Source: Candidatus Leptovillus affinis (GTDB lineage Bacteria; Chloroflexota; Anaerolineae; Promineifilales; Promineifilaceae). From it: a stretch of 64,000 bases of DNA. The notes beneath the pieces were generated by a model, which searched no databases, had not been told where the DNA came from, and saw nothing but the letters and a program-made list of their open reading frames with translations. A program made the position numbers and the translations under genes. This document shows positions 1-8,812 of this stretch, one piece after another (position 1 is the stretch's first letter; each line of letters opens with the position of its first letter). The stretch is taken from contig JADIYP010000002.1 in the NCBI GenBank assembly GCA_016705235.1, positions 1 through 64,000 of the forward strand. Reading direction: 5' to 3'.

Positions 1-235
1 TCTACTTCAACGATGGATAATCATGCGTTATCGATCACTTTCCCGAGTGTGCATCCACCATTGTGCTTTTGGAACCATGTCCTCGTAGTCTTGCCACGAA
101 CCCCAGTCATATCCGGTTCGCATAAGGGCTGTGAAACTCCTCAGTTTTTGCAGTGCGCTCTTCCGGTTCGCTAGTGACATAAGGACTCTTATAGGGGTCC
201 CCAGGCATGGCAATGATTCTCCAAACCCGTACCAC

Positions 236-492
236 TCATAAGGCTGGGTTGTTAGCAAGGGCTTTTTCCGGCTTCCACAGGCTCCTGAAGATGTACTCCA
301 GACGCCGGTTAAATTCCTCTTCGGCTTGCTCTGGTTTTAAAAGCCATACTTCTGCTGCAATAAACCGATAAGCTGGTCAGCTTCAACATTGACTGTTCCC
401 GAAATAGGTCGTCATCGGTGAAGTTGTCCCACCATTCTTTGACCTGGCATCTCACTTCTTTCCACTTACCCCTCAAATACATCTTGGTTCAT
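236..492 (-). pseudogene. CsbD-family stress protein, frameshifted
   Basis: Reading the minus strand in changing frames recovers a CsbD-like protein. It starts MNQDVFEG at 492 behind a GGGAGG ribosome site, hits a stop, then resumes one frame over as GKWKEVRCQVKEWW and DNFTDDDL. It continues as DQLIGLLQQKYGF and then EQAEEEFNRRLEY. This order matches the CsbD pattern (NWDRIEGNWKQLKGKVKEQWGKLTDDDL and onward) along nearly its whole ~65 residues. At least three frame changes are needed, so no functional product is expected. The intact RBS and start indicate a once-active gene. CsbD proteins are small general-stress proteins of unknown biochemical role. The call rests on pattern recall, not a search. 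Confidence 0.65.
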
Positions 493-1274
493 TTGTAATC
501 CTCCCGATCTCTGTAGATAAACTGCCTCGATTAGATAAAACGGAACCTCGCAGAGAAACATACCTTTATGGGGTCACATACTTTGTTTTGAAACGCAACA
601 TAGCTTTGATGATAGACGATGAACAATTGTGGGGAGGTGAAGACGGCGCCATCAAGAATGAATACGCCCAGCCGGCGCTCCACGTTTCGCCTTTGTTAAT
701 CGCCAGCGCAACAGCTGGAGAGCCGGACGGACTTGGGGCTGGTCATCGGCTAAGATTAGGCGGTTTATCTATTAATACTACAGCTAACCCACCTTGGGCA
801 CATCGGCTTAGTCGGCGGATGACGCTCCGCCACTTGGGGGATAAATGATGACATGTAGGGAGGGAGAAACAGCGTTTCTTGGCATAATATCTATCCTCAC
901 ACCACCAACATACTTGGGGTTCAAGTAATTTGTGTTACGCTCTGAATCAATCTGCTCCACTAATTGCCCTCACACACATCAGCAATTTGCCCAACATCCA
1001 AAATATAAATCTATAACGTCAGTGGTTTCCCTACTCAACCCAAGCAGTGTGCCTGCCTGTCACTAGTTCAAAACAAGTTGCCCACCGGGGTCGCCCCAGG
1101 GAAACGCTTTTGCCTGATCATCACGGCCGGTATCATCTCAGTGGTTTACTGGCAGCCTACTACCTATCTCGTGGATGGGCCGACACGGCATGGCCTTGAG
1201 AACCATACAACCTCAGTAAGTAACCGCCAGATCGATTTGGGGAGTCGGCGGCATTTCCCCAGTTCCGGCGACAG
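493..1274. other. No recognisable gene
   Basis: I see no supported coding frame here. Two open frames (588-848 and 1078-1392, plus strand) have no ribosome site and translate to compositionally odd, unrecognisable sequence. The phrase CTCCGCCA(C/G)TTGGGGGA occurs near 828, and near-copies recur at about 1830 and 2588. Confidence 0.4.
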
Positions 1275-1609
1275 TTTACAGTTGGTTCCAGGAGGGCTGT
1301 TAACTGGGACTTTTTCTTCGCTACCTCGTCAATTTCACTCAGGCGTTTGCCTTGCCGTCGTTGCAAGTAACCGTTCCGGTGGCGGGGAGTGAAAGTCAGG
1401 GCAAACATGTCGCCGCAGCGTGATCGGGGAAATCGACGATGGATAAAGTCAATGTCGCCAAGGGCATAGTGGAAGGAATCCAACGTTGCCGCCCAACGAT
1501 TTGGCCAAATTTTCCACAACTTCGTGTCGCTTGGAGCCGCCGTCTTTGAGCAGGCCCTGGCGCCCCTCGCGCTTGTTGGCTAATTAGCTTGAACGAGATA
1601 TTTCGACAT
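1275..1609 (-). pseudogene. GYD-domain protein, frameshifted
   Basis: The start at 1609 reads MSKYLVQAN and then meets a stop. A neighbouring frame continues as GRQGLLKDGGSKRHEVVEN, then AKSLGGNVGSFHYALGDID, another frame gives VDFPDHAAA, and the last part reads EIDEVAKKK followed by a frame giving PVNSPPGT. This is the order of a GYD-domain protein: MPKYLVQANYT, GRQGLLKDGGSKR, LGGxxxxFYYAFGDxD, DLPDN, EIDEAAKK, YRPPG. The family is about 100 residues long, has a ferredoxin-like fold and has no firmly established role. At least four frameshifts or small indels interrupt it, so it is a dead gene. Confidence comes from the matched order of motifs. Confidence 0.65.
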
Positions 1610-1827
1610 GGATTGTTCTCTTAGGGATTGGCGTACGCCTCAAAGAAGGCTGCACAACGGGTTAACGATTTACCGAAAAACTAACAATCACATCAGAGTG
1701 AACACATGTCCTCTAACATCATTTAGGGCAAATCGCAATTGGGTATAGCCCCTTAGCAACAGCATGGGGCATCGACTAAGCATACAATCAATGGTTCTAC
1801 GCAACATCGGCTAGAAGGGGGGAGACT

Positions 1828-2401
1828 TCACTCCGCCAGTTGGGGGAGATCGGCAAACAAGCAGGTGGGGATGGACTGATTTGGAACGGCCGTTCTCCAG
1901 AAACCGGGGATTAATCCGGGTGTCTTTGGCTGCACGGCCCAATAGAAATTTCTTGCCAGGCCTAAGTTAAAAACAGCGATATACCCTGGGTGCTTAATAC
2001 TAATGACAATTTTAGTCCAGTCCTTTATCTTCGTCGGTTTTGCGCCTGGAGACTTATCGATCAATTTCTGCCTACTTGGAGCACGGCCAGATCGCCGATC
2101 CATCTTCTCGATATTGTTGGTCAATGAGCCAATCCTCAAATTTTTAAAAATGATCTTCTTCACCTTGTGATGTTGAATGTTTGCCAGTTAACCGGATTCC
2201 ATGGCCAATCAAAGGAGGTTGTCCTCGACGCTTTGAGGTAATAACGTACCGCCCCTTTTGCTGACTCAACGTAAAGGTTGTGGCCGGCCTGCCCAGTGGT
2301 GATGCGCAATTTCCCCAGCCGGTGATGCCATTTTTGGGATAAATATCGCAGGGTGCTGACGCGGCCAGGATGGTGTGTGTTTCACCGGGACCGGCACACA
2401 A
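1828..2401 (-). other. Unrecognised coding remnant
   Basis: Two minus-strand frames (2401-2144 and 2163-1828) overlap and may be pieces of one decayed gene. A third frame reads KLRITTGQAGHNLYVESAKG and onward to a stop, and looks as protein-like as the other two. I recognise no family. The last 20 bases near 1829 (complement of ...CCCCAACTGGCGGAGT) resemble bases at about 2588, just beyond the response-regulator remnant. The region also carries one ACGGCCGT octamer (1886), one of only three in the first 8 kb. Confidence 0.25.
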
Positions 2402-2646
2402 GTGCCGACCAGGGTGCGCCCGTAAAAATTTGCGCCTGCACCTTTAATTCTACTCTGTTATGGAATGTGATCTCTGTTTCTATCATCTTTTTCTTCAATG
2501 CAGTTCTTATAGCCGCAGCAAATGGCATCGGCGTCTGGGTTAATGGTATAACCAAAGCTTCCCGGTGACATCAGCCAATCAGGAGTAGTGAACTCCGCCA
2601 GTTGGGGATAGGGGATTGAAAGAGGGCAGTGTGGGGAACGGGCCGT

Positions 2647-3280
2647 TTAATCAACAAGGCGATGACGCACAGCCATCGCCACAGCTTCAGTGCGACCAAC
2701 AACGCCCAACAGCCGGGATAGTTGCTACACGTGGATTTAATGGTCGATGGGCTGACGACCAATTTTTCAGCGATCTCGGTGTTGTTCAAACCAGCAACCA
2801 TCAGGACCAGAACGTCTTGTTCGCGCTCCGTCAAGTCGTGACCAGGCGGGGGCGGCTGGTTGGCGGCATGAACTAACGCCGGCTTCTGGTGAAAACGTAC
2901 TGGCCGGTATGTGCGGCACGGATAGCCTGGACCAATTTTTTCGGCCTGATACGTCTTTGAGCAAATAGCCTATCGCTCCAGCTGCAGCGCATTCTGCACC
3001 AATTCCTCTTCTTTGAAACTGGTCAGCGCAATCACCTGCCGTAGGAAACTGTTGCCGAATAGCGCGTGTGGCTGTCACGCCATCCATATCTGGCATGAGC
3101 ATATCCATAAGTATCACATCTGGCAGGATGCGGGCACACAGTTGGATAGCAGTTTCGCCATCGCCCGCTTCGCCCACCAGTTCCAGGTCGTCAAAACCTT
3201 CAAGAAAGGTGACCAGACCGCGGCGCACCATCGTATTGATCGTCACGGCATGACCTTTATCGGTTGTGAGAAGTAGTCAT
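2647..3280 (-). pseudogene. NarL/LuxR-type response regulator, frameshifted
   Basis: An ATG at 3280 follows AGGAG by five bases. The first frame stops after seven codons. The next frame carries a receiver domain (VRRGLVTFLEGFDDLELVGE, then LPDVILMDMLMPDMDG with the phosphoacceptor Asp, then IGYLLKDVS). A further frame gives the LuxR helix-turn-helix beginning LTEREQDVLVLMVAGLNNTE and ending STIK. A final frame ends GRTEAVAMAVRHRLVD and a stop at 2647. So the whole ~210-residue NarL-type regulator can be reconstructed, but at least three frameshifts disable it. It overlaps the end of the histidine-kinase remnant (3257-4619), the normal layout of a two-component operon. The family's role is phosphorylation-dependent transcription control. 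Confidence 0.85.
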
Positions 3281-4619
3281 AGCGTCTCCTGTTTCGAGGG
3301 TCCAAACCAGATGGGGAATATCCGTACCCTGATCTAGCTGGCTGGTTACCAACCATTCGGCGCCAATGGCCTTAGCCCGCTCGCGCATAATACTCAAGCC
3401 ATAGTGACCGGCTGGTATATTAGCTGGATTGAAGCCGCAGCCATCATCGTGGATGTGTAATTCTACCTTACTACCCCATACTCAAGATCGGTGGCACCTG
3501 GCTGGCTCCCGGCGTGTTTGGCAACTGTTGTTTAGCCCTTCCTGACACAGGCGATAGAACGCTACCTGCACTCCGGCCGGCAAGGTACCTTTCCTGTTAC
3601 GGTCGCGGCGACGGGGATGTTCGTTCGACCCGTGAGTGCGTCTCCCAATTGGCGCAGCAGATCGCCCAAATCGGAATCAGTCAAAAACAGAGGGCGCAGC
3701 TCGGCTAGCAAGCTGCGCATTTCAGCCATCGCGCCCGTGTCAGCCGGCGCAGGTCTTCAGTGACTGCCGTCCCTCATCCGGGTTTCGCTCCCACAAGCGC
3801 GGCAGAACTTCAGCGATGAGACTGGCCGAGAAGAGCGACTGGTTGACCGCGTCGTGCAGGTTTTGGGCCAGGCGCTGGCGTTCCTCCAAAGTGGCAAGTG
3901 TTTGGGCTTGCTCGTACAGTTGGGCATTGACCAGGGTGATAGCCGCCTGATTGGCGACGATCAGAGCCAGGTTGGCATGGTGAACTGTAAAGCTGTCCGG
4001 CTCGGCATGTGCCACCCCAATACCACCGATAATGCGACCCTTCACGGCCAGAGGTGCCCACATCCAGGCCCGTACTCCTTTCAGCAGCACGTTGGTTTGC
4101 TCACCAGAGGCGACCACAAAAACTGCGCTGCTGGATCGCCTTTTGCATCAGCGATTCGTTGCGGTTGGTGTCCATTAAACAGGGCTGCCAGTGTTTCTGA
4201 TTTATCCAGTTGAATACTGAAGGGCATGGACTGTTCCAACAACTGTGATCCACGAACTGCCAGGGCAACCAGGGTCAAGTTTTCCAACACACAAAGAGCG
4301 CAGCATGTTTATATTCGATAATCACCCGTAGTTGATCAAGGATTAAGCTCGGCTTTAACTCCAGCGCGGAAGCCAACGTTTGGGAAATCTCTAGCAGGGT
4401 AGACTGTTCGCGCTTATGAGCTTCCATCTGTAATTGGCGCTCCTGATTGCGTGCCTGCAACGCGGTTAGAACTGCCCGAAAATCCTCCAGCACCAGTTGT
4501 TCCTGAGATCCCACAGGCCATTGTTCTTTCGGAACAGCAGGGTAGCGCATCGGGGAGTGAGGGCCATTTTGTCTTAACAGGCTGGTCAGCGGATCGTAAA
4601 AATCGGATGGTAACGACAT
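3257..4619 (-). pseudogene. GAF-domain NarX/DegS-type histidine kinase, frameshifted
   Basis: The pieces run in order on the minus strand. MSLPSDFYDPL at 4619 begins an N-terminal coiled stretch. A GAF domain follows, spread over frames around 4290-3900 and ending IVANQAAITLVNAQLYEQAQ. A HisKA_3 dimerisation helix holds the phosphoacceptor in EERQRLAQNLHDAVNQSLFS. Near 3400 is the G-box end GHYGLSIMRERAKAIGAEW typical of NarX-like ATPase domains. The frame changes near 4280, 4110 and 3740 and again before the ATPase domain, so the protein cannot be made. Its end overlaps the cognate regulator remnant (2647-3280). Upstream it abuts an HNH fragment, possibly the edge of a group II intron insertion. 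The sensed signal is unknown. Confidence 0.8.
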
Positions 4620-4629
4620 AAGATTAGTG

Positions 4630-4804
4630 TAACCGAACCCCACGGGGTTGTCACTTTATGATAGTGCAAGTTGTTATACCCGTCATTTCCACCACGTGCT
4701 TTGGCGATGATGTGGTCAACTTCTGGTTTATCCTCCGCACCGAAATACAATCCACAATGAGCGCATTTACCAGCTTGGGGTCCCCAAAAGCGGCTCTTCG
4801 TCAT
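4630..4804 (-). pseudogene. HNH nuclease fragment, group II intron maturase-like
   Basis: The translated fragment reads CAHCGLYFGAEDKPEVDHII followed by AKARGGNDGYNNL. This is the zinc-binding CxxC, the EVDHI core and the GGxDxYxNL ending seen in the C-terminal HNH domain of bacterial group II intron reverse transcriptases. Only about 55 residues remain. No reverse transcriptase domain is found upstream and the terminal HxxCH part is lost at about 4640, where the sequence runs into the histidine-kinase remnant. It could alternatively be the tail of a stand-alone HNH nuclease. It is most likely debris of an intron that inserted beside the two-component genes. Confidence 0.55.
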
Positions 4805-4839
4805 CCTTGGTGCAATGGCGGCGAATAAATCATCCTAAT

Positions 4840-5960
4840 CCTCAGCAGTTCAAGGCTTGCTCGTCCAAATATGATTTCAGGAGTCACAGCCACCCGCGCG
4901 CAAATTGACCAGGACGGTGATTACTATCTGCTCCCCGTGAGCCAGAAAGGAGCGCAACGGCAATTACTGACCGACCTGGTCGCGGAAACGCTGGCCAGCG
5001 AGAAGCCGGGCCTGATAGACATCTATCTCCCCGACGCAACGCAAACGGATGAGGACAGCCGTTTGGGACAGGGGCAGGAAAGCGTTCGCCAACAGGAAGC
5101 AGCGCTTGATGGCGGCCTTCACCAGTGGCAAGAACGTCTCTTACTCATCCATTCACCAACGCTGGCCGCAAGTGGCGCGAGAGGATTACAGAAACGCCTT
5201 CAGGAAGCAGAGAGGCAATTAATCGCATTGACGCCTGCGCCTGGTCGTAGCAAACGTCAGGCGACAGACCGCGCCACCCTTGAAGCCGCAGTCACGCAAA
5301 TCCTCAGCCGGTATGACGTGGCTGACTATCTCCAGGTGCAGTACCAATGCCATATCTCTGAGCGACAGATTCGCGCCTACAAAGAACGTCCTGCCCGCAC
5401 CGAGCGTACGGTTCCGGTACGAGGTAAGCATCATCCGTGATACGGAGGCGATTACCCAGGTTGAGCGTCAGATGGGCTGGCGCATATACGTCACCAATGC
5501 CCCAGAGCAGCGACTCTCTTTACCAGAGGCGTTGCGTACTTACCGCGGTGGCGTGCCGACAATTGAACGAGATTTCTCCCGTTTCAAGGGACGGCCGTTG
5601 GGCTTACGCCCCTTGTTTGTCCAACGAGATGACCACATGACCGGATTGGTGCGTCTGCTTTCTTTGGGGCTGCGGGTTCTGACACTGATTGAATTTCTGG
5701 TTCGCCGTTCACTGCGAGAGGAACAAGAAAGTCTGGCAGGTTTGTACCCAGGAAACCCCAAACAAACGACAGAGCGACCAACGGCAGAACGTATTTTGCG
5801 GGCATTTCGAGGAATAACGTTATCCTGTATCCATTTACCAGGACAAGAAATCCGTCACGTGACGCCATTGTCACCGTTACAAAGCCGTATTTTGCAATTG
5901 TTAAAGTTGAGTGATTCTGTTTACACGAGTCTGGTTCAAGTAGAACCAAATTCGTCATAG
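4840..5960 (+). pseudogene. IS1634-like transposase, 5'-truncated and frameshifted
   Basis: The C-terminal two thirds of an IS1634/DUF4277-type transposase are readable. One frame covers 4871-5440 and includes a TPAPGRSKRQATDR linker. The frame shifts near 5415 and continues to 5960 with GWRIYVTNAPEQRLSL, FSRFKGRPLGLRPLFVQRDD and SLAGLYPGNPKQTTERPTAE. These blocks match the second transposase at 6300-8031 in order but differ at many residues, so the two are related elements and not a recent duplication. The N-terminal DUF4277 part is missing; the match fades out at about 4840 next to the HNH fragment. No inverted repeat was found around it. Confidence 0.8.
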
Positions 5961-6145
5961 TCCGAAAAATTTAATCCGAAAGGCAAGTAATTCTGTTGCT
6001 AATTCTTGAATATCTTTACTGGTTAATGTGATTTCTGAGACTGTATCAATTGGTATATTCATGCCCACTATTATGTCAATCAAACATTAGATCGACATAT
6101 GAATCTTCCACTTGCAAAGTCTCGTTGTAGTACTAAGTGCAGGGC

Positions 6146-8070
6146 GTTCGCTCAAATAAACAAGCAAAAGCCAATTCAGGTTGCCATATCGGTGAAGTGG
6201 TTCAGAAGCCAGCAAAACCGATACGACAGCCACATAAAACAAGTACCTTACCAATCAAATACCGTCAACAGACCCAATCCACCCCTCTGGTTAACCACTT
6301 CAGGCCACAGTCCAGTTGGTATACAGCGTGGCTGGCAGGCCTAACAGTGAAAGGATGCGCTGCTGCACGGCCGTTAACGGCGTCGCCTGGCAAACCCGCT
6401 GCCCGGTCAGATGGATAATGCTCAGGTTGATGTTGTCAAATACCTCCAGCAACCGCTCCATCGTCGGCCGAGCCGTGGCCCGCTTGGGGTTGCCAGGGTA
6501 GATACCACTCAGTTCTGACTGTTGGTCGGCCAGGGCGCGGCGAGCCGTGTAATCGCCCAAGGCCAGCAGTCGCGCCGCCAGCGAGAGCAAATGAAACAAA
6601 CCCTGCGCGTGGTCATCCCGCTGGACATAGACCGGGGTGATGGAGAGCATCCTGCCTTTGAGACGGCGAAAAATGTTCTCCTCGATATACTGGTCGCGGT
6701 AAGCCAGCACGGCCGCGGTCAAAGAAAGCGACGCCTGCGGCGCATTGGTCAGGTAGATACGCCAACCAGCCCGGAACAGCGCCCATTCAATCGCCGCCTC
6801 GTCTCGCTTGACCTGCACCTGGTAACGAATGTCTTGCTCTACCCGCGCCGGCTGACCACGATAGCCACGGATGGCGCGTTCTGTGACCTGGCGAGTGCGG
6901 CTGACCAGCAACAGACCGGCCACGCGATACTGCTTTCAATAGCGGCAATGGCTTTTTGCAGGCTCGCTTCATCGGTGATGGGGCGTTTGCCTCGCCCTGG
7001 CGCAGGCGTTAAATCCCGCAGCGCCCCTTCCGCTTTGGCCAACCGCTGCCGCAAGTTCGCCTGTTCGGTCTTTTGGTAGCTGAACGAGCGCACCACCAGA
7101 CAACGCTCCGACCAGACGACAGGCTGTGTGCCCACCCTGGCCTGATGGGCGCGGCTGACCTCGAATCCTTCAGCGATGGCCAGGGAGAGGTCAGGCTCTT
7201 GTCCCGTCTCAGGCTCATCGTCGGGCAGGAAAACCGGCATTGCCGTGCGGTCGTCAGCCTGCCACTGGCGCAGGTACTGCTCCAGCAGCCCCGGTTCACT
7301 CTTGCCATCGGGCAGGGTGTCAGATAGTGGTCATGGCCCGCCGCAATCGTAGCCCGGGTGCCAAAGGCGCTCATCTTGCTGTCGCCGACTACGAGCAGTC
7401 CATTCCGAGCCAGCATCTCTTTCGCCCGCAGGTAGCAAGGCACATACAGCGGGTCATCAGCCCGATTGCCAGGCGCCACATCCAGCGCCAACAACAGGCC
7501 CTAACGGGTCAAGGCTGGCCAGCATCGCTTTGAACTGCGGTTCATAGACCCTTCTTTGTTCTTCCCCACCTGAAACAACGGGTGACCCGCCGGGTCGTGA
7601 TACACCCCGGCGGTTGTGCCATCCAGCCGCACGGTGTTCGCCGACCGCAGGTCGTAAACGCGCAGCAGCCGATTGCCCAACAGACTTTCGATCCGCCGCC
7701 ACTGGTCAGGCTCGTGCAGTTCCCGCAGGCAAATCGCCAGTCGGTCATCGGTGAAGTCAAGCTCGGTCACGTTCTGTCCGGTCAACTGCCGCAAAGAAAC
7801 CTGGTGGGTGGCCGCCCACTCCTGAACCCGGTCCATCCGATGGTTGTAGACCGAGATGATGTGGCTGAGCCAGATGGAGACCACCCAACCCATGCTCAGT
7901 CCTTGCCAATTCCCGTGCGGTTTGATGACGGTATCAATGGTGGACTGAATGCCCATCTTTTCGATAAACCCAAGCAAGAGCGGCAGGTCATCCAGCCGCT
8001 CAACACTGATTGTGAATTCTGGCATAGTCATGCCGCCAATTTTACTATTTACCGCTCAATTTGAGCGAAC
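6146..8070. mobile_element. IS1634-like insertion sequence, inactive
   Basis: The element is bounded by a perfect 12-bp inverted repeat, GTTCGCTCAAAT at 6146-6157 and its complement at 8059-8070, giving 1925 bp, a normal size for this family. The one gene inside is a frameshifted transposase on the minus strand. I see no convincing target-site duplication: the left flank reads AGGGC and the right flank CTCGA. The right end lies inside the formylglycine-generating-enzyme-like gene, whose upstream half is missing, so insertion or later deletion broke that gene. Confidence 0.7.
6300..8031 (-). pseudogene. IS1634-like transposase, multiply frameshifted
   Basis: The start at 8031 reads MTMPEFTISVERLDDLPLLL, a DUF4277-type N-terminus, and continues to VYHDPAGHPLFQVGKNKEGS before the frame is lost near 7520. 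Further frames give LLALDVAPGNRADDPLYVP, then LVVGDSKMSAFGTRATIAAG, then a linker of the form LTPAPGRGKRPITDE. The last frame (6923-6300) gives GWRIYLTNAPQASLSL, VYVQRDDHAQGLFHLLSLA and LSGIYPGNPKRATARPT. The total is about 570 residues, as expected for the family (cut-and-paste DDE transposase). At least three frameshifts make it inactive. The terminal inverted repeat lies about 40 bp upstream of the start. Confidence 0.85.
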
Positions 8071-8507
8071 CTCGAGTAAGTGATAAGCTGGAGATGGATA
8101 TTCGACTGCCGCATGAGGTTGAGTGGGAAGTGGCGGCACGGTGGCCGGACGGCCGTTTCTATCCCTGGGGCAACACGTTTGATAGCCATAAGGCAAATAC
8201 AAGGGAAGCGGGTATTAGCCTGACAACGGCCGTTGGCCTGTATCCATCCGGCAGAAATGAGGCGCTGGAATTGTATGACCTGAGCGGCAATGTCTGGGAG
8301 TGGTGTCGGAATAAATATGACCCACCGGAAGCTGTGGAGGTGGATGAAAGTGGAGACTCCCGCGTGGTGCGCGGCGGTTCGTGGAACCACAACCGGGGCC
8401 TCGCGCGCGCGGCCTGCCGCGACTACCGCGTCCCAGTCGACCGCTTCGACTTCGGTTTTCGGGTGGTGGTGGTGCGTTTTTCCCCATCTCATCAACCTGA
8501 CCACTGA
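8071..8507 (+). pseudogene. Formylglycine-generating-enzyme-like DGR target, 3' part
   Basis: The readable frame carries the C-terminal half of an FGE-sulfatase (SUMF1-like, C-type-lectin fold) domain: DIRLPHEVEWEVAAR, GRFYPWGN, LYDLSGNVWEWC and VVRGGSWN, ending GFRVVVVRF. The N-terminal half is missing because the IS right end lies at 8070. The last 35 residues have the pattern of a diversity-generating retroelement variable protein: conserved scaffold codons separated by variable codons that nearly all end in C. Such proteins are usually hypervariable binding proteins and not sulfatase activators. No in-frame stop interrupts the remnant, but it has lost its start and probably its function. 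Two hairpins follow at 8551 and 8580. Confidence 0.7.
8371..8470 (+). other. DGR variable-repeat (VR) candidate
   Basis: Within the coding frame, constant codons (GGC GGT TCG TGG; GCG CGC GCG GCC; CGC; GGT TTT CGG) alternate with variable codons: AAC, CAC, AAC, CGG, GGC, CTC, then TGC, GAC, TAC, CGC, GTC, then GTC, GAC, TTC, GAC, TTC. All but one end in C. This is what adenine-directed mutagenesis of a template full of AAC codons (plus TAC, ATC and CAG) would give. No template repeat or DGR reverse transcriptase was found in this window, so they must lie elsewhere or be lost. Confidence 0.65.
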
Positions 8508-8550
8508 CCACTGTTCCCGGCGGGCGACCGGTAGGGAGTCCCGCCTCTTC

Positions 8551-8613
8551 TCGCGCGAAGCGCGATCCGCAAAAATTTTCGGAATGGGGCGTGTGAGTGC
8601 ACGCTCCATTCCG
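8551..8613 (+). repeat. Two hairpins downstream of the VR
   Basis: The first is TCGCGC-GAA-GCGCGA at 8551-8565. The second is a 14-bp stem at 8580-8613 (CGGAATGGGGCGTG, loop TGAGTG, complementary arm with one G-T pair). They follow the stop codon by about 45 bases. DGR variable repeats are often followed by a hairpin needed for retrohoming, so this placement fits. The second could also be a simple terminator, though the T run after it is weak. Confidence 0.5.
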
Positions 8614-8812
8614 AGTCTACTTTAAGTCATAGAAAGCCAAGCGCTGCTTTTGATGGCTTAGTTGAACAGGTCGAGGCGCGCGGCTTCCATTGCGGCGATA
8701 GTATATTACCCAGCTTAGCGGTAAACTTTTTTATTTTGCTTATGTCATGTTGATAAAGTTAGAGGCAAACTTTATTATTTCTGTACATAACCACTTCAAA
8801 GGCTACGGCCGT
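8614..8812. other. Gene-free spacer
   Basis: A minus-strand stretch near 8685 reads IAAMEAARLDLFN and a stop, which may be the tail of a vanished gene. A weak hairpin (GATAAAGTT/AACTTTATT, 8752-8776) lies just beyond the glmS stop. Nothing else is recognisable. Confidence 0.35.

Noticed and set aside
588..1392. Two open frames in the first 1.4 kb
   Set aside because: No ribosome site, odd composition, and the second overlaps the GYD remnant on the other strand.
1..8070. Frameshifts as sequencing errors only
   Set aside because: Errors would be expected throughout, but genes from 8.8 kb on are clean; truncations and IS ends also mark real decay. Not fully excluded without reads.
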